Shown: one piece after another, positions 1-6,914 of the stretch
How the letters are laid out: each line of letters opens with the position of its first letter
How positions within the stretch are numbered: position 1 is the stretch's first letter
From: Bacillota bacterium
GTDB lineage: Bacteria > Bacillota_G > Limnochordia > DTU010
DNA length: 17,186 bases
Direction of reading: 5' to 3'
Assembly: GCA_012799255.1 (NCBI GenBank)
Contig: JAAZLQ010000111.1
Span: 1 to 17,186, forward strand
Translations under genes and position numbers: made by a program
Notes under the pieces: model-generated
Seen by the model: the letters and a program-made list of their open reading frames with translations, nothing else
The model's database searches: none
Told to the model about the DNA's origin: nothing

Positions 1-44
1 CAGGCTAACAGCATGAGCCTTAAATTCATCATCATATCTGTTAC

Positions 45-1149
45 TTGTTTTACCCACAATCGACATCCTCTCGTGATTTAATTATACGATCACGGTCTGG
101 TGTCCGTCAAAGTGGGCATGGCTTAGTCCAGCTCCGGGGAGAACTTTCCCCCGGAGCGGACTTTGGAACCACAGATATCACTTTGGTGGTTTCCGAGAAA
201 CCAAAAATCAAAGGAACCATGTTTATTGACAGCGCTGGGCGTAAGGAGTCGGGACGGTTTCGTAGCGGTATTAGCATGGTAAATGAGAGCCTGTTTGGTC
301 ATCGGGATCCGTTGAATCTGAGTGTTACCAAGGCGCCTGGATCTCTTTCGGCAATGGCTTCTTACGATTTTTCTCTGAATCCTCAGGGGTCTCGAATTGG
401 CTGGCGCTTTGATACTAGTTCTATGAAGGTTATAAGTGGGGAGTATGAGTCATTAGACATTAGAGCACTTAATGTTGGTCAAACCTTTACCTTTACTACG
501 CCCATACGGGTAGAACCTCAGAACTTAGTAGACGGCTTCTTGGAGTATCGATGGAAAACTGCAAGAACGTTCTTTTCTGGAGTTGAGTTGCTCAAGAATC
601 AAACCACTACTATGGTAGTTGGTTTGAATACTAAGAGACAGATTTCGTCAGGACTATTTAACAGTACTCAAGCCTTAACGATTGGTTATGGTGACGCTGC
701 AGAGGACAAGGTCTTTGCCAAGTTAAATGGGGCATACAATTGGCTACTAGCACATGGTAAGGCGAATGAGGTTAGACTGCAAACTATGTTCCAGGTGAGC
801 CCAAATCGTTTTTTGCCACCTGACGAGCAGTTCGCCGTAGGTGGGGTAAATACGGTAAGGGCTTTTGAAGAGGGGCAACTCACAGGGGATTCAGGTTATA
901 CGTTCAGTTTTGAGTACAACATAACGTTACATGAAGCAGTTGATTTATCAGTTTTTCTCGACCATGGTGCTGCTTTTTCCTATAAGGGTGATGATGAGCC
1001 CATCAACATAGATGACTTTTTGACCGGAACCGGAGTGGGACTCACGGTTCGGTTTAGCGACAACCTTTGGTGGAGGATTCAAGCGGGCATACCGGTGATG
1101 CCCAGGGGGTCCTATGAAGGCACACGCGGTGGTTCAATGGAGTTTCTAA
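45..1149 (+). CDS. TpsB/ShlB-like outer-membrane barrel, 5'-incomplete and frameshifted at its 3' end
   Basis: Outer-membrane beta-barrel of the Omp85/two-partner-secretion transporter group (ShlB/FhaC-like), which moves or inserts proteins at the outer membrane. The first ~50 residues look like the end of a POTRA domain (LVQLRGELSPGADFGTTDI), followed by a ~320-residue barrel. The diagnostic L6-loop segment FAVGGVNTVRAFEEG lies near residue 271; the usual VRGF/Y is VRAF here. The 5' part is missing: the frame is stopped at 21-23, the TTG at 45 has no ribosome binding site, and family members have one or two more POTRA domains, so the gene probably begins left of the window or has a second frame break. 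At the 3' end the frame as read runs on to 1742 into the next gene. Dropping one G from the run at 1105-1109 instead gives an ending in VVQWSF and a stop at 1147-1149, a typical outer-membrane C-terminus with final Phe. It could be a pseudogene or carry sequence errors. Confidence 0.65.
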
Positions 1150-1169
1150 AAACAACGAGGGGGATCAAT

Positions 1170-1742
1170 TTGAAACAAGCAAAGGTTTGGATGTTCGTAG
1201 TGATGGTAGGGGTCTTACTCTGGTCTGGTAGCGTTGGGGCTTCCAACACTGTCCTAATAGGAATATTTGATATAGATACGGTTATCGAACAGTCTAATGC
1301 TGGTATCTTAGCGGATAATGATTTGCGTGGTCTGATTGCAGCGTGGCAGGAACATGTGGATTCCCTTGAAACAGCCATTGTGGAGCTGATGGATGAACTG
1401 GAAAACCCAGCCACGAGTCTTTCTTCAGAGCAAGTTGCGGTCAAAGAAGGGGAATTGCAGGCCTTGTTGGAGCAGTACCAACTTGCTGTAGCAGAAGCAG
1501 AGTATAACATTCAGCTACGTGCTGAAGAGTTGCATGAGTTGTTACTCCAAGATATTGCCGCAGTAGTCGCGCTGATAGGAGACAGGGGAGGTTATACCCT
1601 TATTGCGGATACCACGAATATTTTTTATTTTGGTTCCCATATTGATATAACTGCAGAAGTAATTAATGAGTACAATCGCTTGTTGGCAGAGCAAATTGAG
1701 GCGAGGGACAGTTCAGGGGTTGAGTCAGAACCTATGCAGTAA
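1170..1742 (+). CDS. OmpH/Skp-like periplasmic chaperone
   Basis: Probable 190-residue periplasmic protein of the OmpH/Skp type, which holds unfolded outer-membrane proteins on their way to the Omp85 machinery. I chose the TTG at 1170 because GAGGGGG lies just upstream and because the protein then starts with a clear signal peptide: a Lys-containing start, a hydrophobic stretch (VWMFVVMVGVLLWSG), then a cut site near VGAS. The mature part begins VLIGIFDIDTVIEQS, like the Skp start (a strand with a Val/Asp pair), then a long Glu/Gln/Leu-rich coiled-coil arm, and returns to a strand (GGYTLIADTTNIFYF) as in Skp. It follows the barrel gene by about 20 bases once the frame error upstream is allowed for, so the two form an envelope operon. 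The same frame is open back to 24, so an automatic caller would fuse both genes. The family assignment rests on architecture, as Skp sequences are poorly conserved. Confidence 0.7.
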   Translation: MKQAKVWMFVVMVGVLLWSGSVGASNTVLIGIFDIDTVIEQSNAGILADNDLRGLIAAWQEHVDSLETAIVELMDELENPATSLSSEQVAVKEGELQALLEQYQLAVAEAEYNIQLRAEELHELLLQDIAAVVALIGDRGGYTLIADTTNIFYFGSHIDITAEVINEYNRLLAEQIEARDSSGVESEPMQ

Positions 1743-1764
1743 CTGTCTACTAAGCCAAACATAG

Positions 1765-1797
1765 TTGGGAGTACACCTCGTGTGTCCTCCCATTTTC
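1765..1797 (+). terminator. Probable terminator after the envelope genes
   Basis: TGGGAG (1766-1771) pairs with CTCCCA (1787-1792), and TACAC pairs with GTGTG inside it. There is a two-base bulge and a CTC loop. TTTT follows directly. It lies about 25 bases after the chaperone stop. Confidence 0.5.
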
Positions 1798-1939
1798 GAT
1801 CTCCATTCTAGAAGAATCATAGGCAGGACTCAGCATGGCAGTAGAGAATACAGAAGACATTGGAAATAATGTGTAAAACTTTGGTCTAATGTTAAGGGAA
1901 TATGTAGCTAAGGTTGACATGAAAAGGACTGGGGGGTCT

Positions 1940-3808
1940 ATGATGAATAATGGGCGGGTACGTTTCGGAATCAAGACGAGGCTGATTCTACTAATAGGGC
2001 TAGTAATCTCTCTTGTGGTCCTTGGCACGATCGTCTTTTCTTACTTCAATGCCAAAAGGATTGTGGAGTCAGGTGTAGCCCGAGAGGCCCAAATGATTGC
2101 AACGCAAAATGCTGAAGCCATATCTCAGTGGTTTAAAGCAATTGAGGACGACATGTATCTTTTTTCCATAATCCCAGCAGTCAGAAATCTTGAACTAGCT
2201 GAGGCTAGAGAGATCATGGGTGCCCTAATAAAAGAAAGACCCGGATATGGCGGTATTTTGCTGGCTGATAAATCTGGGGCAGCGACTACTGTGGAAGGAT
2301 TATCGATCAATATTGCCCAGCGAGACTACTTCATTAATGCCTTGTCCACAGGTAAAGTTGCTTATTCGGAACCCATGATAACCCAGGGGACAAACTTGGC
2401 CACCATTATGCTCGCAAGACCCATCTTTGGCGCCAACGGTCGTGACCCAGTTGGAGTGGTTGCATTCTCAGTTGCCCTGGAGTATTTGCAACAAGTTGCC
2501 GAGAGTATGAATCTAGCCGGTTTTGGTTATGGCTGGTTAGTAAATGACTCAGGGTTTGTTGTGGGGCATCCCAGTGCAGAATACCTTGGTAATCGGGATT
2601 TGCTTGTTCAGGTACCAAGTCTTCAGCAATTTGTGGATCAGATGCTGGCAGGTAAATCAGGTGTTGACAGCTACCGTTCTCATGATGGCGAGCGCTTAGT
2701 TGCCTTTGCACCGATAACGCACAATGGTTGGGGCATCGCTGTAGAAGCATCTCAGGGGGACGTCATGAGAGCTATTACCCAGATGCGAACCGCTATTATT
2801 GGAATTGTCGTGGTTGCTTTGATTATCGGTTTTACTTTAGCGTATGGACTTGCCATTTCCTTAGCAAAGCCAATATTGGAACTGACTAAGAGTGCTGAAA
2901 AGGTAAGTGATGGTGATCTAACCGAAGTAGTCACTGTCGAGCGGCACGATGAAATCGGGTTACTTGCCTCTTCCTTTGGAAAAATGATCAGCAACCTCAG
3001 TGGCATTATTGACAACGTCAAGAAGTCAGCCAATAAGGTTTTGGATACTTCCAACCATTTATCTGCGGCTACAGAGGAAACAAGTGCTTCAATTGAGGAA
3101 GTGGCAGCTAGCGCCAATGTCTTTTCTCAGACGGTTTCGTCTATGAACAGTAATGTTGGTGATGTTTCTAACTCAGCGGTAAAAATTACTTCTATGGCAT
3201 CTGAAGGGGAAGCTGCTCTGGATAGAACCGCTAAGCAGATGCAAGAACTACGTACCAGTATCCAAGAACTGTCTGGGATCATTGAAAGCTTGGATTCCAG
3301 TTCTTCGGAGATCGAGAAGATTGTCCAAGCGATTTCTGCTATTGCCGAGCAGACTAATCTGTTATCCCTTAACGCTGCAATTGAAGCTGCCAGGGCTGGG
3401 GAACACGGCAGGGGCTTCGCTGTTGTTGCAGAGGAAGTTCGTAAACTATCTGAGGAAAGTAGTAGTGCCGCCAATGATATTAGGGATCTGATTACTGAAA
3501 TCCAGCAAAAAACCGAGGAAGCAGTTGAAGGAATGAACAAGAGTGTTGTCAATGTGGCTGAGACCTCCCAGGTTGTTGCTGATAGCGGAAAACTCTTAGC
3601 AACCATCATCAACTCCATTAACGAGATTGGAGATAGGATTAAGGCGATTGGCGATGATACTAAGGAAATTGATTTAGGAGCTCAAGAGATGGCTGCGGCC
3701 ACCGAAGAACAGTCAGCTACCATTGAAGAGATTTCCTCATCAGTACAGGGGTTGAGCGTAATGGCTCAGGAACTCCAAGGCTTGATTGAGAGATTCAAAG
3801 TAAACTAG
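1940..3808 (+). CDS. Methyl-accepting chemotaxis protein (dCache-HAMP-MCP signal)
   Basis: Transmembrane chemoreceptor that reports an external ligand to the CheA-CheW complex. A short cytoplasmic start and membrane helix 1 (~residues 13-35) lead to an extracellular dCache-type sensor (~40-280) carrying the Cache signature RDYF at 128-131. Membrane helix 2 (~284-307) is followed by a HAMP linker (~308-360) and a long coiled-coil signalling domain. Its CheA/CheW-binding tip lies near residues 468-505 ([20 protein letters not shown] and the following VVAEEVRKL). Glu/Gln pairs of the methylation helices are present ([22 protein letters not shown]). There is no C-terminal CheR/CheB-binding pentapeptide. 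The frame is open from an ATG at 1889, but I prefer 1940 because of the AAGGACTGGGGGG region just before it; 1919 and 1943 are also possible. It is a stand-alone gene, complete at 622 residues. The ligand cannot be told from the sequence. Confidence 0.95.
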   Translation: MMNNGRVRFGIKTRLILLIGLVISLVVLGTIVFSYFNAKRIVESGVAREAQMIATQNAEAISQWFKAIEDDMYLFSIIPAVRNLELAEAREIMGALIKERPGYGGILLADKSGAATTVEGLSINIAQRDYFINALSTGKVAYSEPMITQGTNLATIMLARPIFGANGRDPVGVVAFSVALEYLQQVAESMNLAGFGYGWLVNDSGFVVGHPSAEYLGNRDLLVQVPSLQQFVDQMLAGKSGVDSYRSHDGERLVAFAPITHNGWGIAVEASQGDVMRAITQMRTAIIGIVVVALIIGFTLAYGLAISLAKPILELTKSAEKVSDGDLTEVVTVERHDEIGLLASSFGKMISNLSGIIDNVKKSANKVLDTSNHLSAATEETSASIEEVAASANVFSQTVSSMNSNVGDVSNSAVKITSMASEGEAALDRTAKQMQELRTSIQELSGIIESLDSSSSEIEKIVQAISAIAEQTNLLSLNAAIEAARAGEHGRGFAVVAEEVRKLSEESSSAANDIRDLITEIQQKTEEAVEGMNKSVVNVAETSQVVADSGKLLATIINSINEIGDRIKAIGDDTKEIDLGAQEMAAATEEQSATIEEISSSVQGLSVMAQELQGLIERFKVN

Positions 3809-3836
3809 CAGTTTTACTGACCTGGAAGCAAAGTAT

Positions 3837-3865
3837 GAAACCCCATGTTCAATGGGGTTTCACTT
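3837..3865 (+). terminator. Terminator of the chemoreceptor gene
   Basis: A perfect 10-bp hairpin: GAAACCCCAT (3837-3846), loop GTTCA, ATGGGGTTTC (3852-3861), 28 bases after the stop. The T-run is contained mostly in the stem (GTTTC), so it may work in both directions. Confidence 0.75.
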
Positions 3866-3876
3866 GTAATATCTGA

Positions 3877-4167
3877 TTCCGAGTCAAAATTGACATAGGA
3901 CTTTTAAGAGATAAGTCTAACATAGTCGTAAAGAATGGAGACCTGAAGGGCCCAAAAGGAAAACTGTTTGATGATGGATATACCCTTACGGCTTTTCAGA
4001 ATCGGCAAGAGTTAGAAGACGCAAACAGGAAAGACGAGGATCTTTGGGGTGAAGAGGAGGAATATGTTGTTGCAGACGAAATAGAAACAGTGTTCTCAGA
4101 CTGTAACGTTGAGTTATTGAAGATGTCTTACTGTTCGGGAGTACTGGTGATCAAGAAACACTTTTAG
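3877..4167 (+). pseudogene. Headless gene remnant, possibly the C-terminus of a SAM-dependent methyltransferase
   Basis: An open frame of 96 codons ends at TAG 4165-4167 but has no ATG, GTG or TTG start in its first two thirds, and a stop at 3874-3876 just before it. The translation reads like real protein: VKIDIGLLRDKSNIVVKNGD, then FDDGYTLTAFQNRQELED, an acidic stretch, and VADEIETVFSDCNVELLKMS ending GVLVIKKHF. The pattern of an acidic helix followed by a strand ending in a 'GVLVIKK' motif resembles the C-terminal end of small class I methyltransferases, but I am not certain. Its lost 5' part would have lain where the chemoreceptor terminator now sits, so a deletion or insertion next to the restriction island is likely. 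Confidence 0.4.
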
Positions 4168-4244
4168 GAAAAAGCGGTTTTGAACAGATTAAGCACATTA
4201 TCGCAGTGATGTAGCCTGAACATCAAGTCAATGGCATGGTAGAG

Positions 4245-4297
4245 AACGCCGAGCCGATGTTCCCCTTGAGATCTCTAGTCTCAGGGCGTTTTTGTTT
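4245..4297 (+). terminator. Terminator-like structure between the remnant and the restriction island
   Basis: CCTTGAGA (4264-4271) pairs with TCTCAGGG (4279-4286) around the loop TCTCTAG. An outer AACGCC (4245-4250) can pair with GGCGTT (4285-4290), competing for the last bases. TTTTTGTTT follows from 4289. Confidence 0.55.
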
Positions 4298-4655
4298 CTG
4301 ACAGGATTCTAGATCTTCTTTTGAAGTTGTGGTACGATAGAATAGAAAGTATGTTCGTTGATTCGTCTATCGTGCTCATGAACCAACTGTATTTCTTACG
4401 TGGGCAGTGGACTGTTTTAGGGACTATGCTCGGGTGAAATACGGGTTCGTCTTAAGGGGGCAACTAAGCTATTCGGAACAGGGGACCTGCCTATTACGAT
4501 CTTACATTAGCGTATTTTCGTCTCGAATCTAAGTTTATATTTAGTTTAGGTGGTTTGTGGACGTACGGTTTATCATAGAAGACTAACACTAGCAAGATCG
4601 TCAACTTGGAGTTCCGATTATTTGAAGCGTTCATTGCGAAAAGTATAAAATTCAT
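4298..4655. other. 358-base stretch without a supportable gene
   Basis: I see no gene here. A 28-codon frame from ATG 4351 and a ~50-codon startless frame over about 4364-4534 are both within what chance gives, and neither resembles a family I know. No tRNA, repeat or insertion-sequence end was seen. It forms the left edge of the restriction island. Confidence 0.5.
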
Positions 4656-4684
4656 TTGAAAATTTAGATCAATCGTGTTAAAAT
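4656..4684 (+). promoter_or_regulatory. Sigma-A type promoter of the restriction-modification operon
   Basis: TTGAAA (4656-4661), a 17-base spacer, and TAAAAT (4679-4684) with an AT-rich surround. Transcription would start near 4691, giving a leader of about 280 bases before the first methyltransferase. This is the best promoter match upstream of 4972. Confidence 0.6.
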
Positions 4685-4690
4685 AATATT

Positions 4691-4971
4691 GGGCGGTGAC
4701 TGAGCTGTTAGGGGATTTTCGGGGTTGATGAAAGTCTCAAAATGTTTAGTAAAGATAGATTGGACATAATTGCGCGAAGTTAGTTTGCACATAACCACTG
4801 GAGTTGCCCAGACAATTCTTTAGACGCGCAGGCATCAATGTGCGTTCCCATATGGATATGAAACAAGACTGCCAACTCAGTGAATCGCGCGGTGGAACAA
4901 AAAAGCCGGTCATAGGTGTTGCAAAGTTCACCGTATTCAGATTATTTGGAGGAAAGTAAAGGTGATAGACT
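4691..4971 (+). promoter_or_regulatory. Long, possibly structured leader of the methyltransferase operon
   Basis: About 280 bases lie between the promoter and the methyltransferase start and hold no convincing gene. Three GC-rich CGCGC blocks stand out in AT-rich surroundings: TGCGCG (4771-4776), CGCGCA (4825-4830) and TCGCGC (4885-4890). The first can pair with either of the others, so two exclusive folds are possible. A small CTGG/CCAG hairpin (4798-4811) lies between the first two. A 35-codon frame (4852-4959) ends just before the methyltransferase but has no ribosome binding site. A regulatory role is inference. Confidence 0.3.
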
Positions 4972-5712
4972 ATGGCTGACGTAATCTTATATAATGATGA
5001 TTGTATTCATGCGATGAAGAATTTAGCTGATAGTTCGGTAGACCTTATCTTAACCGATCCGCCTTACAACTTAAGTAACTTTATGAAAGAACGCGACACA
5101 AATCTCAAGCAGTTGCGGGAGAATTTCTTTGGCGCTGCGGGTTGGGATGATTTGAACTTTGAAGACTGGGAAAAGTCCATGGACGCTTTTTTTGAGGGCT
5201 CCGTACGAGTTCTAAAGGACGGAGGATCGATGATTGTGTTTATGTCCATTTTAAAGGTCGAGACTATTGTAAGGATAGCCGAAAAATATGGACTCTATTA
5301 CAAGACAACTGGCATCTGGCATAAACTCAATCCCATGCCACGGAACATGAACTTACATTTCGTAAACTCTACTGAAGCTTGGTTGTACTTCACATACAAG
5401 GCTAGAACTGGCACTTTCAATAATGATGGAAAAGTTCTTCATGATTTTATAGAAAGTGGTATTGCCGCAAATGGTGAGCGTAGGTTTGGTACCCATCCCA
5501 CACAGAAACCTGAACGAGTAATGGAGTTTTTTGTTCAAGTGTTATCAAACAAAGGTGAAGTTGTTCTTGACCCTTTCATGGGAAGCGGTAGTACAGGCGT
5601 GGCAGCTTTACGATGCAAACGGAAGTTTATTGGTATAGAAATAGATGAGAGTTACTTTAAAGTAGCTAGTGCTCGAATTCAAGAGGTGAAGAATGAAACC
5701 AACAGTGATTGA
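4972..5712 (+). CDS. DNA amino-methyltransferase, beta class (probably adenine-N6)
   Basis: 246-residue DNA methyltransferase that transfers a methyl group from S-adenosylmethionine to an exocyclic amino group, most likely adenine N6, because the catalytic motif IV is DPPY (residues 29-32, TDPPYNLS); N4-cytosine enzymes more often have SPPY. The SAM-binding motif I, DPFMGSGSTG, comes late (200-209), after HPTQKPERVMEFF (175-187). The order IV, target-recognition region (~85-170), X, I defines the beta class (M.RsrI/M.HinfI type). ATG 4972 is preceded by AAAGGTGA with a six-base gap, and a GGAGG further up. It overlaps the following cytosine methyltransferase by 20 bases, so both are made from one message and presumably protect the same recognition site. 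All motifs are intact and the length is normal for a compact member of the class. Confidence 0.92.
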   Translation: MADVILYNDDCIHAMKNLADSSVDLILTDPPYNLSNFMKERDTNLKQLRENFFGAAGWDDLNFEDWEKSMDAFFEGSVRVLKDGGSMIVFMSILKVETIVRIAEKYGLYYKTTGIWHKLNPMPRNMNLHFVNSTEAWLYFTYKARTGTFNNDGKVLHDFIESGIAANGERRFGTHPTQKPERVMEFFVQVLSNKGEVVLDPFMGSGSTGVAALRCKRKFIGIEIDESYFKVASARIQEVKNETNSD

Positions 5713-6751
5713 TTTGTTTGCTGGTGTAGGTGGCTTATCTCTCGGTTTCAAAATGGCAGGATTTGACATTGTCCTTGCGAATGAATGTGATAAGTCTATA
5801 GCAACAGCCTATAAATATAACCACTCTGACACAAAGGTCATTGTTGCAGACATTCGCAATCTTCCCATTGATGAGACGTTTGCATCTTTTTGTGATAGTA
5901 CAACCGTAATCATTGGTGGCCCTCCTTGTCAAGGGTTCTCCCAAAAAGGCCAAAGAAAATCTATTTATGATGAACGTAATTTCCTCTTTAGGTATTTTGT
6001 CAACGTTGTTGATTATGTTCGTCCTCGATACTTCGTTATGGAGAATGTGCCAACTCTCCTTACTACGGCAAATGGATATTTCAAGAAAGAGATAATAGCA
6101 TTATTTGGAGACATTGGTTACAATTTGGAATGCGCTATACTTAATGCGGAAGACTACGGTGTTCCGCAGAACAGACGTAGAGCTGTGATTATTGGTAAGA
6201 ATGGTGAGTCTGTTCCAGCGATGCCAGAGCCCGTAGATTACAAGGTCACAATATGGGACGCAATAAGTGATTTGGCTTACCTAGACTCCGGAGAGGGAAA
6301 AGATTGTGATATTTACAGAACAGAACCAAAGAGTGATTATCAGCAGATGTTGAGAAATGGTAGTGGTAGATTGTTCAACCATAAAGCGACCAAACACTCT
6401 GAACTTGCCCTTGAGCGTTTAAGAATGATTCCTCCTAATCGTGGAAAAGAGTTTCTTCCAGAAGAACACTTAACGAGATCGATATATAGCGGAACTTGGA
6501 CACGGATGAAAATGAATGAAACCTCTGTTACTATTACTACTAGGTTTGACACTCCTTCGTCTGGAAAGTTTACGCACCCATTCCTGCACCGTGCTATAAC
6601 GGTTCGAGAAGCAGCTAGATTGCAGTCGTTTCCAGACTCATTTCGGTTTTTGGGACCAAAAAGTTCACAGATGAAACAGGTTGGAAATGCTGTTCCTCCA
6701 TTACTTGCCAAGGCTATAGCCAAAGTTATCATGAATGATCTTAAGAAATAG
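5693..6751 (+). CDS. DNA (cytosine-5) methyltransferase
   Basis: 352-residue C5-cytosine methyltransferase; it flips out a target cytosine, attacks C6 with a cysteine and methylates C5. All main motifs are present in order: I, DLFAGVGGLSLGF (7-19); IV, GGPPCQGFS (75-83) with catalytic Cys79; VI, ENV (118-120); VIII, QNRRR (159-163); IX, REAARLQSFPD (305-315); X, GNAVPP (331-336). The target-recognition region is short (~185-295) and resembles the M.HaeIII-like group with NHKATKHS and TRFDTPSSGKFTHP. The start overlaps the amino-methyltransferase by 20 bases and has AGAGGTG upstream. Pairing an amino- with a C5-methyltransferase is typical of systems that recognise an asymmetric site, as in HphI, where each strand needs its own enzyme. 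That the two share one site here is inference. Confidence 0.95.
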   Translation: MKPTVIDLFAGVGGLSLGFKMAGFDIVLANECDKSIATAYKYNHSDTKVIVADIRNLPIDETFASFCDSTTVIIGGPPCQGFSQKGQRKSIYDERNFLFRYFVNVVDYVRPRYFVMENVPTLLTTANGYFKKEIIALFGDIGYNLECAILNAEDYGVPQNRRRAVIIGKNGESVPAMPEPVDYKVTIWDAISDLAYLDSGEGKDCDIYRTEPKSDYQQMLRNGSGRLFNHKATKHSELALERLRMIPPNRGKEFLPEEHLTRSIYSGTWTRMKMNETSVTITTRFDTPSSGKFTHPFLHRAITVREAARLQSFPDSFRFLGPKSSQMKQVGNAVPPLLAKAIAKVIMNDLKK

Positions 6752-6914
6752 GGGAGTAATCATTGAAGAAACCATGTTCGTTGTCGATGGGTGTAGTGTA
6801 TTATTCTCTGTTAAGGACGAATAGATGTTTTGGGGTTTGACTTTTCGATTTAGTGAAATGTGTTCGAGCTCATATAGAGTATGAGATAGTGTGTTTTCAA
6901 AGGGAGTGTTGTTG
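6752..6914 (+). promoter_or_regulatory. Gap before the restriction genes with an operator-like palindrome
   Basis: 163 bases separate the methyltransferase and restriction gene pairs. The inverted repeat CTCATA (6869-6874), five bases, TATGAG (6880-6885) ends 29 bases before the motor gene start and could be a protein-binding site. TTGACT (6837-6842) resembles a -35 box, but no good -10 box stands at the right distance. A 25-codon frame from TTG 6763 to 6840 has GGGGAG before it; I cannot tell whether it is translated. Confidence 0.35.

Noticed and set aside
1112..1510. 132-codon open frame on the minus strand
   Set aside because: Lies antisense to the barrel end and the OmpH-like gene, shows no family pattern or ribosome binding site; a codon-bias shadow.
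1914..1944. TTGACA and TATGAT boxes at the start of the chemoreceptor gene
   Set aside because: The spacer is 19 bases and transcription would begin inside the coding region with no suitable downstream start; probably chance.
3127..3618. 163-codon minus-strand open frame
   Set aside because: Fully antisense to the chemoreceptor signalling domain, whose conservation explains the sequence.
4746..4931. 61-codon minus-strand frame in the leader
   Set aside because: No ribosome binding site or recognisable sequence; overlaps the promoter-driven leader of the plus-strand operon.
4351..6785. ATGTTCGTTG occurring at 4351 and again at 6773, considered as an island-flanking direct repeat
   Set aside because: Only 10-11 bases match, and the second copy lies within the island between the methyltransferase and motor genes, so it does not bound a mobile unit.
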